DNA of 64,000 nucleotides from Parastagonospora avenae f. sp. tritici 18332-5 (taxonomy: Eukaryota; Ascomycota; Dothideomycetes; Pleosporales; Phaeosphaeriaceae). Position numbers and translations under genes: made by a program. A model generated the notes under the pieces. That model searched no databases. It saw only the letters and a list, made by a program, of their open reading frames with translations, and was not told where the DNA came from. The stretch's first letter is position 1; every line of letters begins with the position of its first letter. Shown here piece after piece: positions 10,593 through 22,699 of the stretch. Where the stretch lies: positions 186,001-250,000 of the forward strand of contig JAFJTR010000014.1 of assembly GCA_022559985.1 (NCBI GenBank). Direction: 5' to 3'.

Positions 10593-11104
10593 TGCAACTC
10601 TGTAATTCTTTCACTATACGCACACTATCTCATTCGACTCTGGCGCGGCGTTATCAGGTCTGGCGACGGCGGCGAAAATCAGGCGAAAATCCAGGCAACG
10701 TGTAGCATTTGCAGAACGTTGCCGGTCGTTTCTCTCCTTTGGGTGTGATTTTATTTCTTCACTCGACAATATTGTATACATGGGCTGAATTGGGTATGGG
10801 CGTTAGTCTTTAGATTATGCATCAATCGAGGCGTATGAGCTCTGTACATGAATGGATCATGGTTTATAGGCCTTTTGTAATGGTCCCGGTGATACATGGC
10901 GTGATCTTGCACAGTCCAAAGGCATGATTAGTTGACTTCGATGTCGGCTCATCCCAGTCCCGAGGTCTTGCTTACATGACACAAAGTGAACAAAGTCGAG
11001 GACAAAGAAACATACAGATTCGAATACAACTCAAGAGTGGGAACATGGATCATTCATAACTTCGTAATACCATCTACACTAGCTTTCACAAGCGCATCAT
11101 CACC
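10593..11104. other. Convergent intergenic region
   Basis: This lies between two converging genes. It presumably holds both 3' untranslated regions; I see no gene. Confidence 0.4.
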
Positions 11105-13762
11105 TCACCTCGTTGCCCCAACCTTCTCCGCGATCCACTTAAACCTACCCTTCCTCATGCCAACCGGCAAGCCCGTCATGATATCCCGTAACTTATCCTT
11201 ATCATACTCCAAACGCTCGAGCGCAATGGCCTGGAGAATATATCCCGTGACCGTGCTGTGCGAAAGTGGCGGGTCGCGTAAGTGGCCAGCAACATCGTCT
11301 ATCAAGAGACTCTGGTGGTGCCAGAGATGGTAGGCCCGGAGATGCGGAATAGTAGCGCGGATGCGCGATGGTGTTGTGGATGATGGCGATGGGACTGTGG
11401 ATTCGAGGTATGTTTGTGCCCAGGATGTTGCGGAGCCGAATTCGGAGGAGTGGGAGGGCTCATCAGCCGCTGCTGGGGGAGATATAGTGTTTGGCGGCGA
11501 GGTCACGACGGATTCCTGGGTGTCGAGACTGATGGGGTTGTAATCAGACAGGTCGAGATCTTTGGGTACTTCTGCTTGAGGAAGAGGCTCTGGCTTAGGT
11601 ACACTTGTCGTCTTCCTGGTACGCTTGGCTTTGGCAATATGGGCTGTTGGTGCTGGTACGTCTATGAGTTTTCCGTCTTCGTCTTGATCAAGGATCTGGA
11701 GAGCCTCTTCGAGCTCAGGATCGGCGAACTCGTCGACTTCTTCAACTACACCCGACTGGCGCAACGTCGCCTCAGATATGTCAGCTGTTGGTTGGCTTAT
11801 TGCGCCAAATTCTAAGGAGGGATCCGAAGAGGCCGATGCCACAGGTGGATCACGATCCTCTGGGTGCTGTGGAAGTTGTGGATATTCCGGATCAGGGCCC
11901 CTCAACGATGAAAGATTCACGCGACCGACACGTTTCTGTGCGGGTTCGTTTCCCAAGACCGTGCTGCCCTCATGAAGCGCATGTGGTTCGTCCTTGCAAG
12001 CGGATGCTTGAGCAGGATCCTCAAGTTCGTGACTGTCTAGGAGGTCTTCGGATGCAGTCTCGTAGCCGTCCTCTTCCTCGCTTTCATCTACTTCTAGCGG
12101 CTCTTGCTGCAGTTGCTGGTCTACATCTTGCTCAAGGCTAGATACACCTTCCACAGAGGCGGCGGGGACAGGGGCCTTAGCCTTTTTGGGAGTCTTTTTC
12201 GTCGTTTTAGGCTTGGGGGCACGTTTCGAATCATAATCGCAGAGCCCGCGAGTGGGTGGAGTGGGCCGCATTTGCTTCCTCTTACATTCCAGTATGTCGT
12301 AGAGTCTGAAACCGGCATACGCATCTGCGGCAGCATATTGAATCTGTTGCAGATCCAGCGGTTTGCTCCAATCGCTCTCACGAACGCTCGCAGTATCCGC
12401 TGGATCGTCGGCTAATTGCTCGCCTTTGTACAAGGGCAATTGAAGATGTTGGAGCACTTGTGCGGCCAGTCCGACCAGTTTGTTCGAGACTTGGTTTGCA
12501 TTCGTGATGTTACCTTCCACAAGGTTGTGCAGCCGACTCAACTCGAACACTCCTTGGGGTTGGATGTTTAGATACCTTTCGAGCCTTGTAAAATCGCCTT
12601 TCACAGCCACTCCAACTTTGAGGATGTCTGGCGTCTCCAAAATCTTTTTCAATGTAGGCGGCATGAGCTCCTCAGCTGTGGTACCGGTGAATTGAGAGAT
12701 GTGAAAAAGTGCGATCCGGTCCTCGCAAGCGAGCTGAATCAAGGATGCGTTATGCTTGATACTATGTGGGCTACCAAAGGGGCGCCACTCGATATCGAAA
12801 CCCAGAACCTTTTCCTTGAGAAAGTGTTGGGCGACACGTTCGGAAACTTCCAGAGACCGACAGTAGTGAGTAGACAACGCCTGATCTTCAGGCCCACGGT
12901 ACATCTTGGCACTCCAAAAGCTGGCTCGTGTTTGAGGCGATGCCAACATCGCAGCACGCAGAGTCTCCTTGGGAATCTGGTAGTCTAGATCGATGTGTTC
13001 CTCTACTTCAGATTCATCCTCGTCATCCTTCTCCTTCTGCAGTTGTTCATTGGCGATCGTCTCTTCTTCCTGGCTAGGTACGTAGTCCGAATCGCTTGGC
13101 TCGCTCATATCATGGCCGTCTTGTGATAAGATGGCAGGATCGACGTGGTCTAGGACAGTCTCAGGATCATTGACCGTAGACGTGCCAGTTGTTGCTGTGA
13201 AGAGTATGCTTTGTGGTGGATCTTCGAGGCTCGTGCGATACAGCGCTTCGCTGATGGATGCTTCGGCTTCTGCGCCATCAGAAGGCGCTGTGCGTTGTCC
13301 AGTTGAGACGTAGCGACGTTGCGCATGATTGCTTGAGAAACCTGTCTGCGTCACAATCGTGTGAGGTAAAGATAGGCGCGGTGAAGGCGAGATAGACGCG
13401 ACGAAGGACTTGGTGCAGCCATATGGCGCATAGACAGGTCGAGCGCGCTTCCATTTGCAGGTCGGCGTGAGTGAAGTGGGTGAAGTTGGTGGGGGGGTAT
13501 TGCATTGCATCGCTCCGTGCTTAGTGGCAGCCAAAGACCGCGGGTTACTTCGTGAAGTGCTATATCTGATTAACGTATGAATACGCACTTCCGAGCATGT
13601 AGCTGACTTGGTGAAGGCGTGGGGTTTGCGCGCATGCACACAGGTTGCCACTGTATCACGGCCGGCGCATCGGTGGAGGCATGACGCGCTCGAGATGTTG
13701 GCGCGTCGTCTGTAGAGCATGTCCCTCCATGGTAGTGCTTCCGCTAGGCACCAGACATGCAC
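11105..13762 (-). CDS. DEDDy 3'-5' exonuclease domain protein (Werner-exonuclease-like)
   Basis: A single open frame of 885 aa. The better start may be the Met at 13510 (MQCNTPPPTSPT), giving 801 aa, because the first 84 residues are Cys/Arg-rich and unconvincing. The N-terminal region is basic and Ser/Thr-rich and could include an organelle-targeting segment, but this is not clear. The exonuclease domain (about residues 215-420 from 13510) shows Exo I GFDIEWRP (the DxE pair), Exo II VAVKGDFTRLERY, and Exo III with YAAADAYAGFRLYD (the YxxxD pair). All four acidic metal ligands and the Tyr of the DnaQ-like DEDDy class are therefore present. There is no RecQ helicase domain. The long C-terminus is acidic and low-complexity and ends with a compact helical segment (YHLWHHQSLLIDDVAGHLRD, then GYILQAIALERLEYDKDKL) that may be an HRDC-like or other helical domain. 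The substrate is unknown. Confidence 0.82.
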   Translation of the reverse strand: MHVWCLAEALPWRDMLYRRRANISSASCLHRCAGRDTVATCVHARKPHAFTKSATCSEVRIHTLIRYSTSRSNPRSLAATKHGAMQCNTPPPTSPTSLTPTCKWKRARPVYAPYGCTKSFVASISPSPRLSLPHTIVTQTGFSSNHAQRRYVSTGQRTAPSDGAEAEASISEALYRTSLEDPPQSILFTATTGTSTVNDPETVLDHVDPAILSQDGHDMSEPSDSDYVPSQEEETIANEQLQKEKDDEDESEVEEHIDLDYQIPKETLRAAMLASPQTRASFWSAKMYRGPEDQALSTHYCRSLEVSERVAQHFLKEKVLGFDIEWRPFGSPHSIKHNASLIQLACEDRIALFHISQFTGTTAEELMPPTLKKILETPDILKVGVAVKGDFTRLERYLNIQPQGVFELSRLHNLVEGNITNANQVSNKLVGLAAQVLQHLQLPLYKGEQLADDPADTASVRESDWSKPLDLQQIQYAAADAYAGFRLYDILECKRKQMRPTPPTRGLCDYDSKRAPKPKTTKKTPKKAKAPVPAASVEGVSSLEQDVDQQLQQEPLEVDESEEEDGYETASEDLLDSHELEDPAQASACKDEPHALHEGSTVLGNEPAQKRVGRVNLSSLRGPDPEYPQLPQHPEDRDPPVASASSDPSLEFGAISQPTADISEATLRQSGVVEEVDEFADPELEEALQILDQDEDGKLIDVPAPTAHIAKAKRTRKTTSVPKPEPLPQAEVPKDLDLSDYNPISLDTQESVVTSPPNTISPPAAADEPSHSSEFGSATSWAQTYLESTVPSPSSTTPSRIRATIPHLRAYHLWHHQSLLIDDVAGHLRDPPLSHSTVTGYILQAIALERLEYDKDKLRDIMTGLPVGMRKGRFKWIAEKVGATR

Positions 13763-13953
13763 GACAGGCTGGGAATGGTCGAAGAATGAGCGTGGCGTTG
13801 TCTGCCTGTGAATAGGCGGTTAGACCCTAGTACACGCGAATTCTGAACTAGCGCGGCGACGGGTGCCAAGACATCAAACTGTCACGACCTTGTCTTCCAC
13901 ACCAAGCACGCCGCACAAAGTCAGACAAAAGGCATCATTACAAGAATTTCGCC

Positions 13954-14475
13954 ATGACAACAGAGAACCTGCTCCCCCTCGGTGAGGACGAGTCTGTCTG
14001 CGCTGCCCATGCCTTGGCTCACATCTGGCAGAACTCATCGACAAATGTGTCGGATCGCAAATATGGGTCATCATGAATGGCGGAAAGGGTGTGTGGTCAA
14101 TTGCGCTCCCAAAAGATATATTCTGACGTATCATAGAGTTCACCGGAAAACTTGTAGGGTTTGATGATTACGTTAGTGCGTAAGCTCGGTGTGATGCATT
14201 TCAGATATTGATACTAATCAACGTGCAGACATGGTTCTCGAAGAGGTGACCGAGATGTGCGTAGCAAGCACGAAAACTCCGACTTGGTCTGTTTTTGAAA
14301 GCTGACAAAGAATGCAGCGACCCTGCGGAGGGAAACGTGAAGTTGCCAAAAATCCTCCTCAACGGCAACAACATCTGCATGGTACTAAATGAAGTCCACA
14401 ATTCAGAAGACTGTACTAACCGGAGCATAGATGGTACCAGGCGGAGACGGACAGACGGTTCTGGAGGACGAGTAG
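13954..14475 (+). CDS. LSM5: U6 snRNA-associated Sm-like protein LSm5
   Basis: Six small exons: 13954..13981, 14032..14088, 14137..14175, 14229..14256, 14318..14381 and 14431..14475, coding for 86 aa. LSm5 is a subunit of the nuclear Lsm2-8 ring (U6 snRNA) and the cytoplasmic Lsm1-7 ring (mRNA decapping). The spliced protein begins MTTENLLPLELIDKCVGSQI and continues with WVIMNGGKEFTGKLVGFDDY, VNMVLEEVTEID, then KILLNGNNICMMVPGGDG. This matches human LSm5 across both Sm motifs, including the FDDxVNMVLE of Sm1 and the LNGNNI-x-M-x-VPGG of Sm2. Every intron is GT-AG and every join keeps frame. The longest exon is 64 nt, so no long open frame reveals the gene. It is divergent from the exonuclease gene, with about 440 bases between starts (from 13510). 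Confidence 0.93.
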
Positions 14476-16779
14476 GGTAACGGCGGACATGTGATTTGAA
14501 ACGCCCCAGAAAGAGCTCATTCTCTTTGCGCTCTCCAGGACCGGTATTTGCCTGAAGTTGGAAGAGCAACCTGTGGGCAATGAGTGGAAGCGAGTTGCCA
14601 TCCAGTCAGACGCCTGCGAACGCGCTGACACACGTCATTAGCGTATGCGACGCCGCCTCTCCTCGATACCACAAACACAAACTACAATACATGTTACGTT
14701 GTCGTACGCTGACGTTCTTCGCCGCGTTGTAACTCAGGAAAATTGCATACGTTCCACGTGACGACAGCTGAATCCAACATGAACTAGTTCTATACCGGAA
14801 GTTCTTCCAGCGATCAATGCCAATACCGATTTATACGTGCGTTATACCCCGTCCGTCGACACGGCCATCGCGGCCGATGCAAGTGACGTCCATGAACCGC
14901 AATCATGCGGTCACAGTTGCGAAATGCGAGTACCAAATCTTTGGAGACGGGAATTGCTTGCTGACATCACCGTGAGCAGACATGCATCTGCAGATTCCCA
15001 TGATGGCCTTATGGGACAATCCACAAAAGGGTCCTTTAATATCGATGTTGATCTCCCAACAAGCTGTCCAATCTGGCCAAGGAGAACATGCCCGCCCCGC
15101 TCGGAACCTTGGAATGTCCTACCGGTCCAATGCGACACGCCACGAACGCTTATTCGATGCTTGGGTGTCTAGGTAGTCCGCGGCGGGACCGAGATGCCCA
15201 GACCTCCTCTCCGCTGCGATGATGCTGCCGAGTCGATGCAGCGTGCACTTGAGGGGGGCCTTTGTGGCCACCGTGATGAATGTGGGGAGACAGCGCAACG
15301 AGGTTGGAACGGATTAGCACACGGCATGAGGGCGCAGCAGGTGGCCACTGCCCCTACTGCAGCTCATCGCAGATCGAGCGTGTGCCCTGGCTGTGCTGCA
15401 ACGGAATTTTGCTCGATGTCATTGTGATGTGGCCTGGTGTCACTCGAAGAAGCTCATCTCCGCCCGGCCTCTCAGACGGTGCAAAGTCACTTTAGAGCCG
15501 AATTCCGGTTTCTGATTCCCAGTCATCCAGGCAGAAGTGCAGGTGAAGCTCTGGGATGGCCGCTGCATGGTCGCCAGGTGGAACTCGGCAACACTCTTCG
15601 GGCCTTTGGTGGTCTGGTATTAATTTTGACTGCCGGAAGGTCACCAACTGAGTTTAGTAGCATGCTATGCCTTGCAACTGGCGGCCTGTGTCAACAGCCG
15701 ATCGCGTCCTTTGTTTGCGATTTTCTGCGAACATGTCCCGCGTCACCCACGACCAGCTCGAGCACGACACCCAATCAGACCAGTGCAGAGCAACGCTCCA
15801 CGCTCTCACGTTGTTCTGGGTCGTGCACCGCCTTGGCCGTACACAGATTCGAGTCCCTGTCGTGCTGAGTTGCGCCGTGGCCCGCCGATCGCCCTGACCT
15901 CACTGCCAGTGCCCAACACCCACGCGCAAAGCATCTGACCGTCCAAATTCCTTACCTTGTCCTCCACCACGGCCTGACGTCTAATCAATCCTCTGCCGCG
16001 ACTAATGCCTGCCATGCATGCGCCCAGTCTTGTGTGCTAGCCTTGTCTAAGCAGTAGCCCTGTCCCAGCTTCACGGTCTTGCAACCAGCTGCGCACCTCA
16101 GGACCTCAAACTCTCCCTCTCGCCTCTACAACGGAACCGCTCGCTGTGAACGTCTCTGCTCGGTCGCGCCTTCTCCCCGCGCGTTCGCCAAATGCGCCCC
16201 GGCTGTCGTCTGACTCTTGTTGGCCGTCGCTCTGGTCGCGCCTATACGAGTCTCCATCCCCCTTCCCGCGAGCGCATCTACGCATCGTTCGTTACACCTC
16301 GGTGGTAGCACAGCATATCCGCACATCTCTGCTAATCCGCCCGGGACCCACCATTCCCCATTCCCACGTTGACTCCCAGCGCTCTATGGACTACTAGGCG
16401 TCGACTCTTACTCCACCCTTTTACTCTTCTTTGCGCTTCTGCGCCCAGCAACACTTGATCCCTACCAGGTTTTCGTTACGAGACGGTCGCCGCCACCACC
16501 CTAGCCGCGCTAATCAGTATCCGAACAGCCAAGCTTATCATTTCCTATTTCGTCCTTGCCCTGTAAACTATTTCGCCATACATACACTGCATCATCGCAA
16601 TTCCTCGCCACTAGCCGTCCATAATTTCAAAACAGACTTCGGATCCAGCCTATATGATCCTGGACGGCCCGGTCTGATACAATCTCCATACTTTCGCGGC
16701 TTATCGATACCTGACCCACGACCAACTTGACGACCTCCTCCACACTGCCCGTCCGTGTGTGGAATTTGCGCCTGTCTAC
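14476..16779. other. Long region without a supportable gene; probable leader of the SAM-HMG gene in its last part
   Basis: About 2.3 kb between LSM5 and the SAM-HMG gene. The open frames here (for example 14837-15172, 15437-15868, 16431-16730) have no domain and shift frame repeatedly. From about 16040 to 16779 the + strand is strongly C/T-rich with few purine runs. That composition is typical of fungal promoters and long 5' leaders, so a long transcribed leader with upstream ATGs is likely (inference). I tried to find spliced conserved exons here and did not. Confidence 0.4.
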
Positions 16780-18507
16780 ATGAGCGACTTGAGACAGAGG
16801 TTAGCGCGACTGGGACTGTCCCAATACCTCGATGCATTCACCGCCGAAGGCTTCGACACATGGGAGACTGTGCTTGACATTACCGAGTCTGACCTGTGAG
16901 ACCGACTTCTTCTTCCAGTCGGGTAGAGGCTGACAGCAATTTAGGAGCCTCCTCAACGTCAAGCTTGGGCACAGAAGGGTGTGTTGACCCTAATTATGCT
17001 CGGTGGTGAAGTTGCAAAGCAAGGCTAACTTTGGCATAGAAACTCCAAAGGGCCATTGCCGAAAGCCGGGGACAGACCTCCGATCGGCCACTTCCCATAT
17101 CACTTGGAAGAGCTGGAAGTGCCGAAGCCTCCTATCGAAGCGGCGACGAATCTGCTACCGAGACCAATCGCAAACAGGGCGAGACAAACACAAACGGAGC
17201 AGGTGTCAAGGGTACGGCCACCAAGCGAAAGTACCGTCGACATCCTAAAGTGAGTCTGGTGTCCCCTCACCCTAATCAATCGCATGCTGATCTATCATAC
17301 AGCCCGACGAACATGCACCGGAGCGGCCTCCCTCTGCCTATGTCATCTTCTCGAATCGTAAGATCAATCTATCCGCGCGATTTGTCTAGCTAATGTACTT
17401 GCAGAGATCAGAGAGCTTTTGAAGGGCCAAGAGTTATCCTTCACTGAGATCGCCAAGGTCGTCGGTGAAAGATGGCAAGTCTTGCCTGCAGAAGAGCGGG
17501 AAACCTGCGAACGACAAGCCAATACCGCTAAAGAAAAGTACTACGCGGAATTGGCTGATTATAAGAAAACGCCGCAGTACGAAGCTTACCAGAAATATCT
17601 GGAAGACTTCAAGGCGAAGCATGCTGTGCCTACCAAGGGTCCGTATTACCACTGCATGCCTCCTTCCATTACTGAATTGACCGGGCTAGAAGGTAAACGT
17701 TCGAAGCTTGAAACCGAGACCAGCACATCGACACGAAGTAGTAGCCACGATCAACATGAACGCGCTTCAAATAGAAGACTCAGTGAAGTTCAACCGGAAC
17801 CTTCTCTACTAGGGCTTCAGGGAACTGAAGCCAGTCCGCCAATTGTTCCCGGCCGGTTACCACCAGGGTCCTCATTCTTGTCGAAACCTACCTCACCGGC
17901 CTCACATGCGACCTTGAACTCTCCTAGGACGATAGACCACTACTCGCCTATATCTGCGTCACCCCGATCTTCTCTTTTCGACATATCATCCGCCATCCCA
18001 TCACGTGATTCACGAGGCCCGCCAGAGGCGAATTACCCATATCTTCCGTCCGCCTACTCTCACCCTCCCATGCAACAACCTGCATCCACGACCCCACCTT
18101 CATATCCATCTACCACTCGCTACCAAGCTCCACTAGATTTACCATCAAGGCGATCTATGCGCGAGCCTACACGACTCCCGCCGCTTACTCGTGAAGATAC
18201 CACATGGTCTTCTGAAAGCGGTCAAAGCGGAAGTGGATACAGCATCACCCCTTCCTTATTCCCCGGATCTGTACTCCCATTGGATCCACAGAAGACGATG
18301 CGAATGTTGCCACAGCCTGTACCCAGTATTGGACCATTGGCATTATTGGATCGGCCACCGCCTGCCCAACTTGCACAGCTCTCAGGACATCCACCGGATT
18401 ACCGCACGCAAGGGTCCCTTGCTGCACTTGTAAGAGCTGGGGAACTGGCAGCTAGGGTTGCAGATGAAGAGGCAATGGACGTAGAGGGCTCTTCGATATC
18501 TCCGTGA
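16780..18507 (+). CDS. SAM-domain plus HMG-box DNA-binding protein
   Basis: Five exons: 16780..16895, 16945..16978, 17040..17249, 17303..17357 and 17405..18507 (505 aa). The N-terminal SAM domain (about residues 1-62) reads MSDLRQRLARLGLSQYLDAF, then WETVLDITESDLSLLNVKLG, then HRRKLQRAIAESRG after two joins. A Ser/Thr/Gly-rich linker follows. The HMG box (about 113-205) reads KRKYRRHPKPDEHAPERPPS, AYVIFSNQIRELL, LSFTEIAKVVGERWQVLP and AEERETCERQANTAKEKYYA. The remaining 300 residues are Ser/Pro-rich and disordered. HMG boxes bend DNA in the minor groove; SAM domains mediate oligomerisation or partner binding. I infer a nuclear transcriptional or chromatin regulator. I do not recognise a named gene. 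The introns fall within both domains, and each join is supported by domain consensus. Confidence 0.88.
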
Positions 18508-20995
18508 AAGACAAGGTCACTAGCGTTCAACAATATTTGCTTCGGCAACCATTTCGGGTATCTAAGAGTACTACTCGACGTTTAGTCAAAGTCGATTTCA
18601 CCAGTCCCGAGACTCGCCGAAATCGAGCAGTAGCAGCCAGGCCATCGGAACACAGCAGTGCCAGTGTCGGGCTAAGCGTCATATTCGAGACTCGGCACAA
18701 TTCTACTACGAATCAGCCGAGCAAGCATTACCAGCTGCATCGCACAAACTGGACCGGAGCAAGGCGAATTTGGCAAGGCAAAACGACCGCCACAGGCCAC
18801 AGGGCCACTCTGTGACTGTAATAAGCTTGCTCAAATTCACGGCTCCTGAAATTCGATACAACACAGAAGCCACACGATGTACAGCGATAGCTTGCATGGC
18901 CACTGGCGCTTACTGTCATCCAATACGAGAACAACAAGCTGTATCTACTGTCTGTGCCAGCATTTCATCTGTCATAGCTTGTCTCCCACCTTGCACAGGA
19001 ACACCCCCATCGCAGACATTACCTGCCATTTGGCCAGATCGCATAGCCATCATATTCACGCACAGTACCATTTGCTTCCATATACCCCCAGTTTGCTTCA
19101 GGCCTACGTTCTTCAGTTTACGTGAACTTTGTAAATATTGAAAAGTTTGATTGATATGGCAACACAGTCAGCCCATGTGCAAATCTAGCATCGGCACATT
19201 TTTGCTTCTGCAGAAGATGATTGAGAACCTATGCGATGTGGATGGTGTGTTATATGTACACAGCGCCAAGAATAAACTCCGAAACAGTACGTTGCACCGG
19301 CTATGCCAAATTGCAAAGTGACGGATGTCCTGGAACCCTATTCTTGCTATGAACGGAACGACTCGCCGCGATTTTCAGGGCTGCATCGAAGAGCTAGAGC
19401 TGTTGGAGCGCATTTTGTGTGCTCAAGCCTCATTACTTGGCGCTACACAAAACATGCATATCAACGGTCTGGGCCCTGTCATCTTTATTGCCGCCTTGAG
19501 ACGACATGGCATTTCCTCCAAAGCGCATGGCTATCTTTATGGGCAATCATACACCCTGCACTTGCGTCCGCGGAGCTGTTGCTGTGGAACGACATTGCAC
19601 AGCGTCAGCCTATCTGTGGGCAAAATCACAGGCTACTGCAGCGCAGCTTTCCGTTCATTGGACCTCTACTATGTACCCTTGACGGGTATCATTCCCGAGG
19701 TGTGCGACAACTCCCTTCAGATCTTAGAATTCGAAACGAAATACCCAAAGTGTAGCAAGGACTAGGATGCGAAAGCAGACTTGAGCAGAGTGCTCGCAAT
19801 CGAAATAGAATATGCAGCAAACTTGCCCATGGGATACCACAGGTAATTGCAACATAGCGCCATGTCACACCACGGGCAAACCACGAAAATCCCAATGCTG
19901 ATGAGAAATATAGGTAGGTCGGCCGAAAGGGACTCGGGCAACGTTTCGCTTCGCGTTCAATAACCCGCAAGCACATTGACCAGCTTTTCGATGCACGCTA
20001 ATTTTTAATATTCTTAAAGATCGAGTACGAAGCATGGAATCGGGTGGGTGCGACAATCGCCGTTGGTAATACCCTATCGGGCCTTTAGTCAGGTCTTATC
20101 TAATGCATGTAATATAACAGCAAGATACAGATTGGTGCCTGACGATCTTCGTTTCTGTCCGCCAACTCTCCGCCAACTGTGCGCAACGTGAGACCACGCG
20201 CAAATGGCTACGGGATGCGGAAAACTCGTCGGAGATACAAGATAGTCTAGGCTTAGCATGCGTATCTTCGAGAGCAATATCAGGCCATGCGGTCATCTGC
20301 AGCCTGCGAAGGCATGCATGTTTGCCTACCTGAAGGCCGAGGCCATCATCACCACCAGGATCATCGACGATGACTACCCTGCAAACCACATCGCGACACA
20401 CGCGAAGCACCGAGGTGTTCGACTCGTCATGCGCGCTTCCCTTTCAAGCTCCCTAAAGCACGCGGATCAGTTCGTTGCCGGCGATTGTCACCGTGGCAAG
20501 CCGACCAATCGAACGAGTGCGCTTTCGACAACTACGTAGTTGGTCGATGTGCTGTTTCGGTCCTTCATGATTCGTGCCTACACACCACATCTGGCATCGA
20601 CATCACTCAAATGCTCATCTGTCTGCTGGTCGTCATCGACTAATAATAATACGCGGACTTTCCTGCGGTGACAAATTCCCATCCTTCAAGGCCTTTCGGC
20701 AGTACTCTGCTCGGGGTGACATACACCGTACCGCTCTTTGCTGTCAGCTGCCATAACCCCATAGAGCGACCGTTGCAGTCGTAGCGTACGGCGAGAAGCA
20801 TTATCCTGGAATCCCTACCCGCCAATAAATCTTTGAGGCTGCAGACGAGTTGTTACTTGATTGCAGTCGTGGTCTAGACTGTTCAACCGTCCCCCCCTGC
20901 GTTGAGCGTTAGACGTTCCACCGTTCCACCATTTCGAACGCGAGCGAACGCAGAAAATACCAAGAGTTCCACTGGGCTCCACCACCCGTTCCGCC
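18508..20995. other. 2.5-kb region with no supportable gene
   Basis: The first 600 bases are probably the 3' region of the SAM-HMG gene. Two overlapping frames at 19303-19765 and others at 20096-20539 (both strands) are open for 90-150 codons. Their translations are Cys/His/Trp-rich without any motif, and both alternative frames are equally open, which argues against coding. I found no tRNA or repeat here. Confidence 0.4.
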
Positions 20996-22162
20996 ATGGC
21001 ATCAGCCACCGGGTTACCTTTGGTGGTAGAACCTAGATCTAATGCCCTCCGCTGGATGGACCTGCAGCCCATTCATCTAAACGAGCTGCCACCACATCCG
21101 AATATTCCTGCTGAAAGTACAAAATCAGGACTCGCACTTTCTGCTTTCCTCAACTCTGTGCTCACTGAAGCTTTTGAGATCAATCTTGATGGTGATGAAT
21201 GGATACCTCACGGCCGCTGGCCAGGTGCTCGACCCGACTATATTAAGATGCCACCATTGTCAGGGATGGCGTCTGATCCTGATATAAACGTACTTCTTCA
21301 TGTTGACAAAAGAGCTCTGGGCAAAGATAGTTCTGCTTGGTTGGCTAGGAAGTCAAACCACTCTGCACTCGACATTCGATGTTCTGAGTTGGACACGCTG
21401 TTGGCCCAGGACCATTGCCGTAAAGAAGCCGAGTATACACCAAGTGTCCTTGAGGCAAACGAGATCTTGAAGTGGAGTGCAAAAGATTTGGAGAAGGCGG
21501 TTGCGGAATTGAAACCTGAGTGGAAAGTGAAATCGGTCCAAATGTCCAGTAAGTAATCATGTTTTCAGCATACCCATGTTACCTTGATGCATCGCGAAAC
21601 ATCGCTTTGACCGATCAATGTGCAGTCTTCCTGTTTCAATTGGAATGTCATCTAACGTCCCACAGTCTATCAGATGTTTCACGAAATGCCCAAAGCTCTT
21701 GGCCTCTCCCTTCTCCAAAACAGAGTCTTCCATGTCCTCTGCATAACTGCCCACTCAACCTCTCCATCAACCTCACTTTCCCAATCGCACACCCTCCAAC
21801 TCCCCATCAACTTCGCTTCCTTCGCATCTATCTCCTCCATAACGTCAAAAAGCCACATCAACCCGACTTCCCTGAAGTACAACAACTCTGGCGCCACCGA
21901 CAGGCAGAAGAAACAAAACGGCAGCAAGTTCACAGAGGGCGTATACGTGAGCCTGGAGAGAGTATGCGAGGGGGCGGCAGAGGGAGAGCATAGGTGGGAC
22001 ATGATGACAAAAAGTGATGCAAAAGGCATCACGAAGATTGCCCCGTGGAGTACGAGGAGGAAGGAGACGCTGAATGCCGTAGCGGAGGATGTCAAATATG
22101 TGCTTGATGAGATTAAGAAGAGAAGGAGGGCTGAGCGGAAAAGTGCGGGTGCGACTGGGTAG
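20996..22162 (+). CDS. DUF3074 (START-like) domain protein
   Basis: Two exons, 20996..21548 and 21666..22162 (349 aa), with a 117-nt GT-AG intron in phase 1. The pattern matches fungal DUF3074 proteins as I know them: an opening with LNELPPHPNIP, a central SAWLARKSNHS (compare SWFARRSVHE), a xxxYTPxVxEANEIL strand (here YTPSVLEANEILKW), and, across the splice, IYQMFHEMP followed by LLQNRVFHVLCITA. DUF3074 is related to START-type lipid-binding folds; the ligand and role are unknown. The C-terminus is strongly basic (IKKRRRAERKSAG). There is no signal peptide or membrane span. Before the splice the ORF ends two residues after VQMSS; the intron is needed to reach the RVFHVL strand. Moderate to good confidence in the family. 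Confidence 0.75.
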
Positions 22163-22699
22163 GGTGTGATGTCTTGTGCATATGGGAGTGGAACAGAGTG
22201 ATGCTGTGGAACCCTTGTATACTTCAGCTTTAAAGTAGTAGTAGTTTGAGGCTTTAGAACCTCGTTTGAATAACTAATTGGTAAAATTCGCGTTCTCTAG
22301 GCGAGTTTGCTAGTGTTAAAGTTATGAGCTGGCCAAACTAAGGTGCATTGGGTAAAGGCAAGCGGGATGAAGCGTGGCTGTGGAACCAGCCCGCATCGGT
22401 TCGAACAGGCGCATCTTTCAGCTCTCAGCCTCGTAATGGATCGCGACACGCTTGCGCTGCTGCATCTCCTTCGCTTCTCATGTATCTGCCTTTAATAACA
22501 TCCTGTTCTGTCACCATATGCACATTTGATCTTGCGCCCGGCTGTGCTTGTGTCTGATGCAGCAACTTATTAATATCGAGGTAAAGCTCCGCCAGGTCCG
22601 TGAACGCGCGCATACGAACGAATAGTCGAACGGCCAAAGAACCCGGGTTTGCTGTCGCAACAACGACCGACTTGATCGGAAGGAGTAGCATACACCAAG
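22163..22699. other. Intergenic region
   Basis: Contains the 3' end of the DUF3074 transcript and the promoter of the following large gene. No other gene seen. Confidence 0.4.

Noticed and set aside
15835..15865. A T-arm-like string (TTCGAGTCC) suggesting a tRNA
   Set aside because: No acceptor, D or anticodon arm can be built around it.
19303..19765. Two overlapping open + frames of about 150 codons
   Set aside because: Both frames are equally open, and neither has a motif, a conserved pattern or plausible partner exons.
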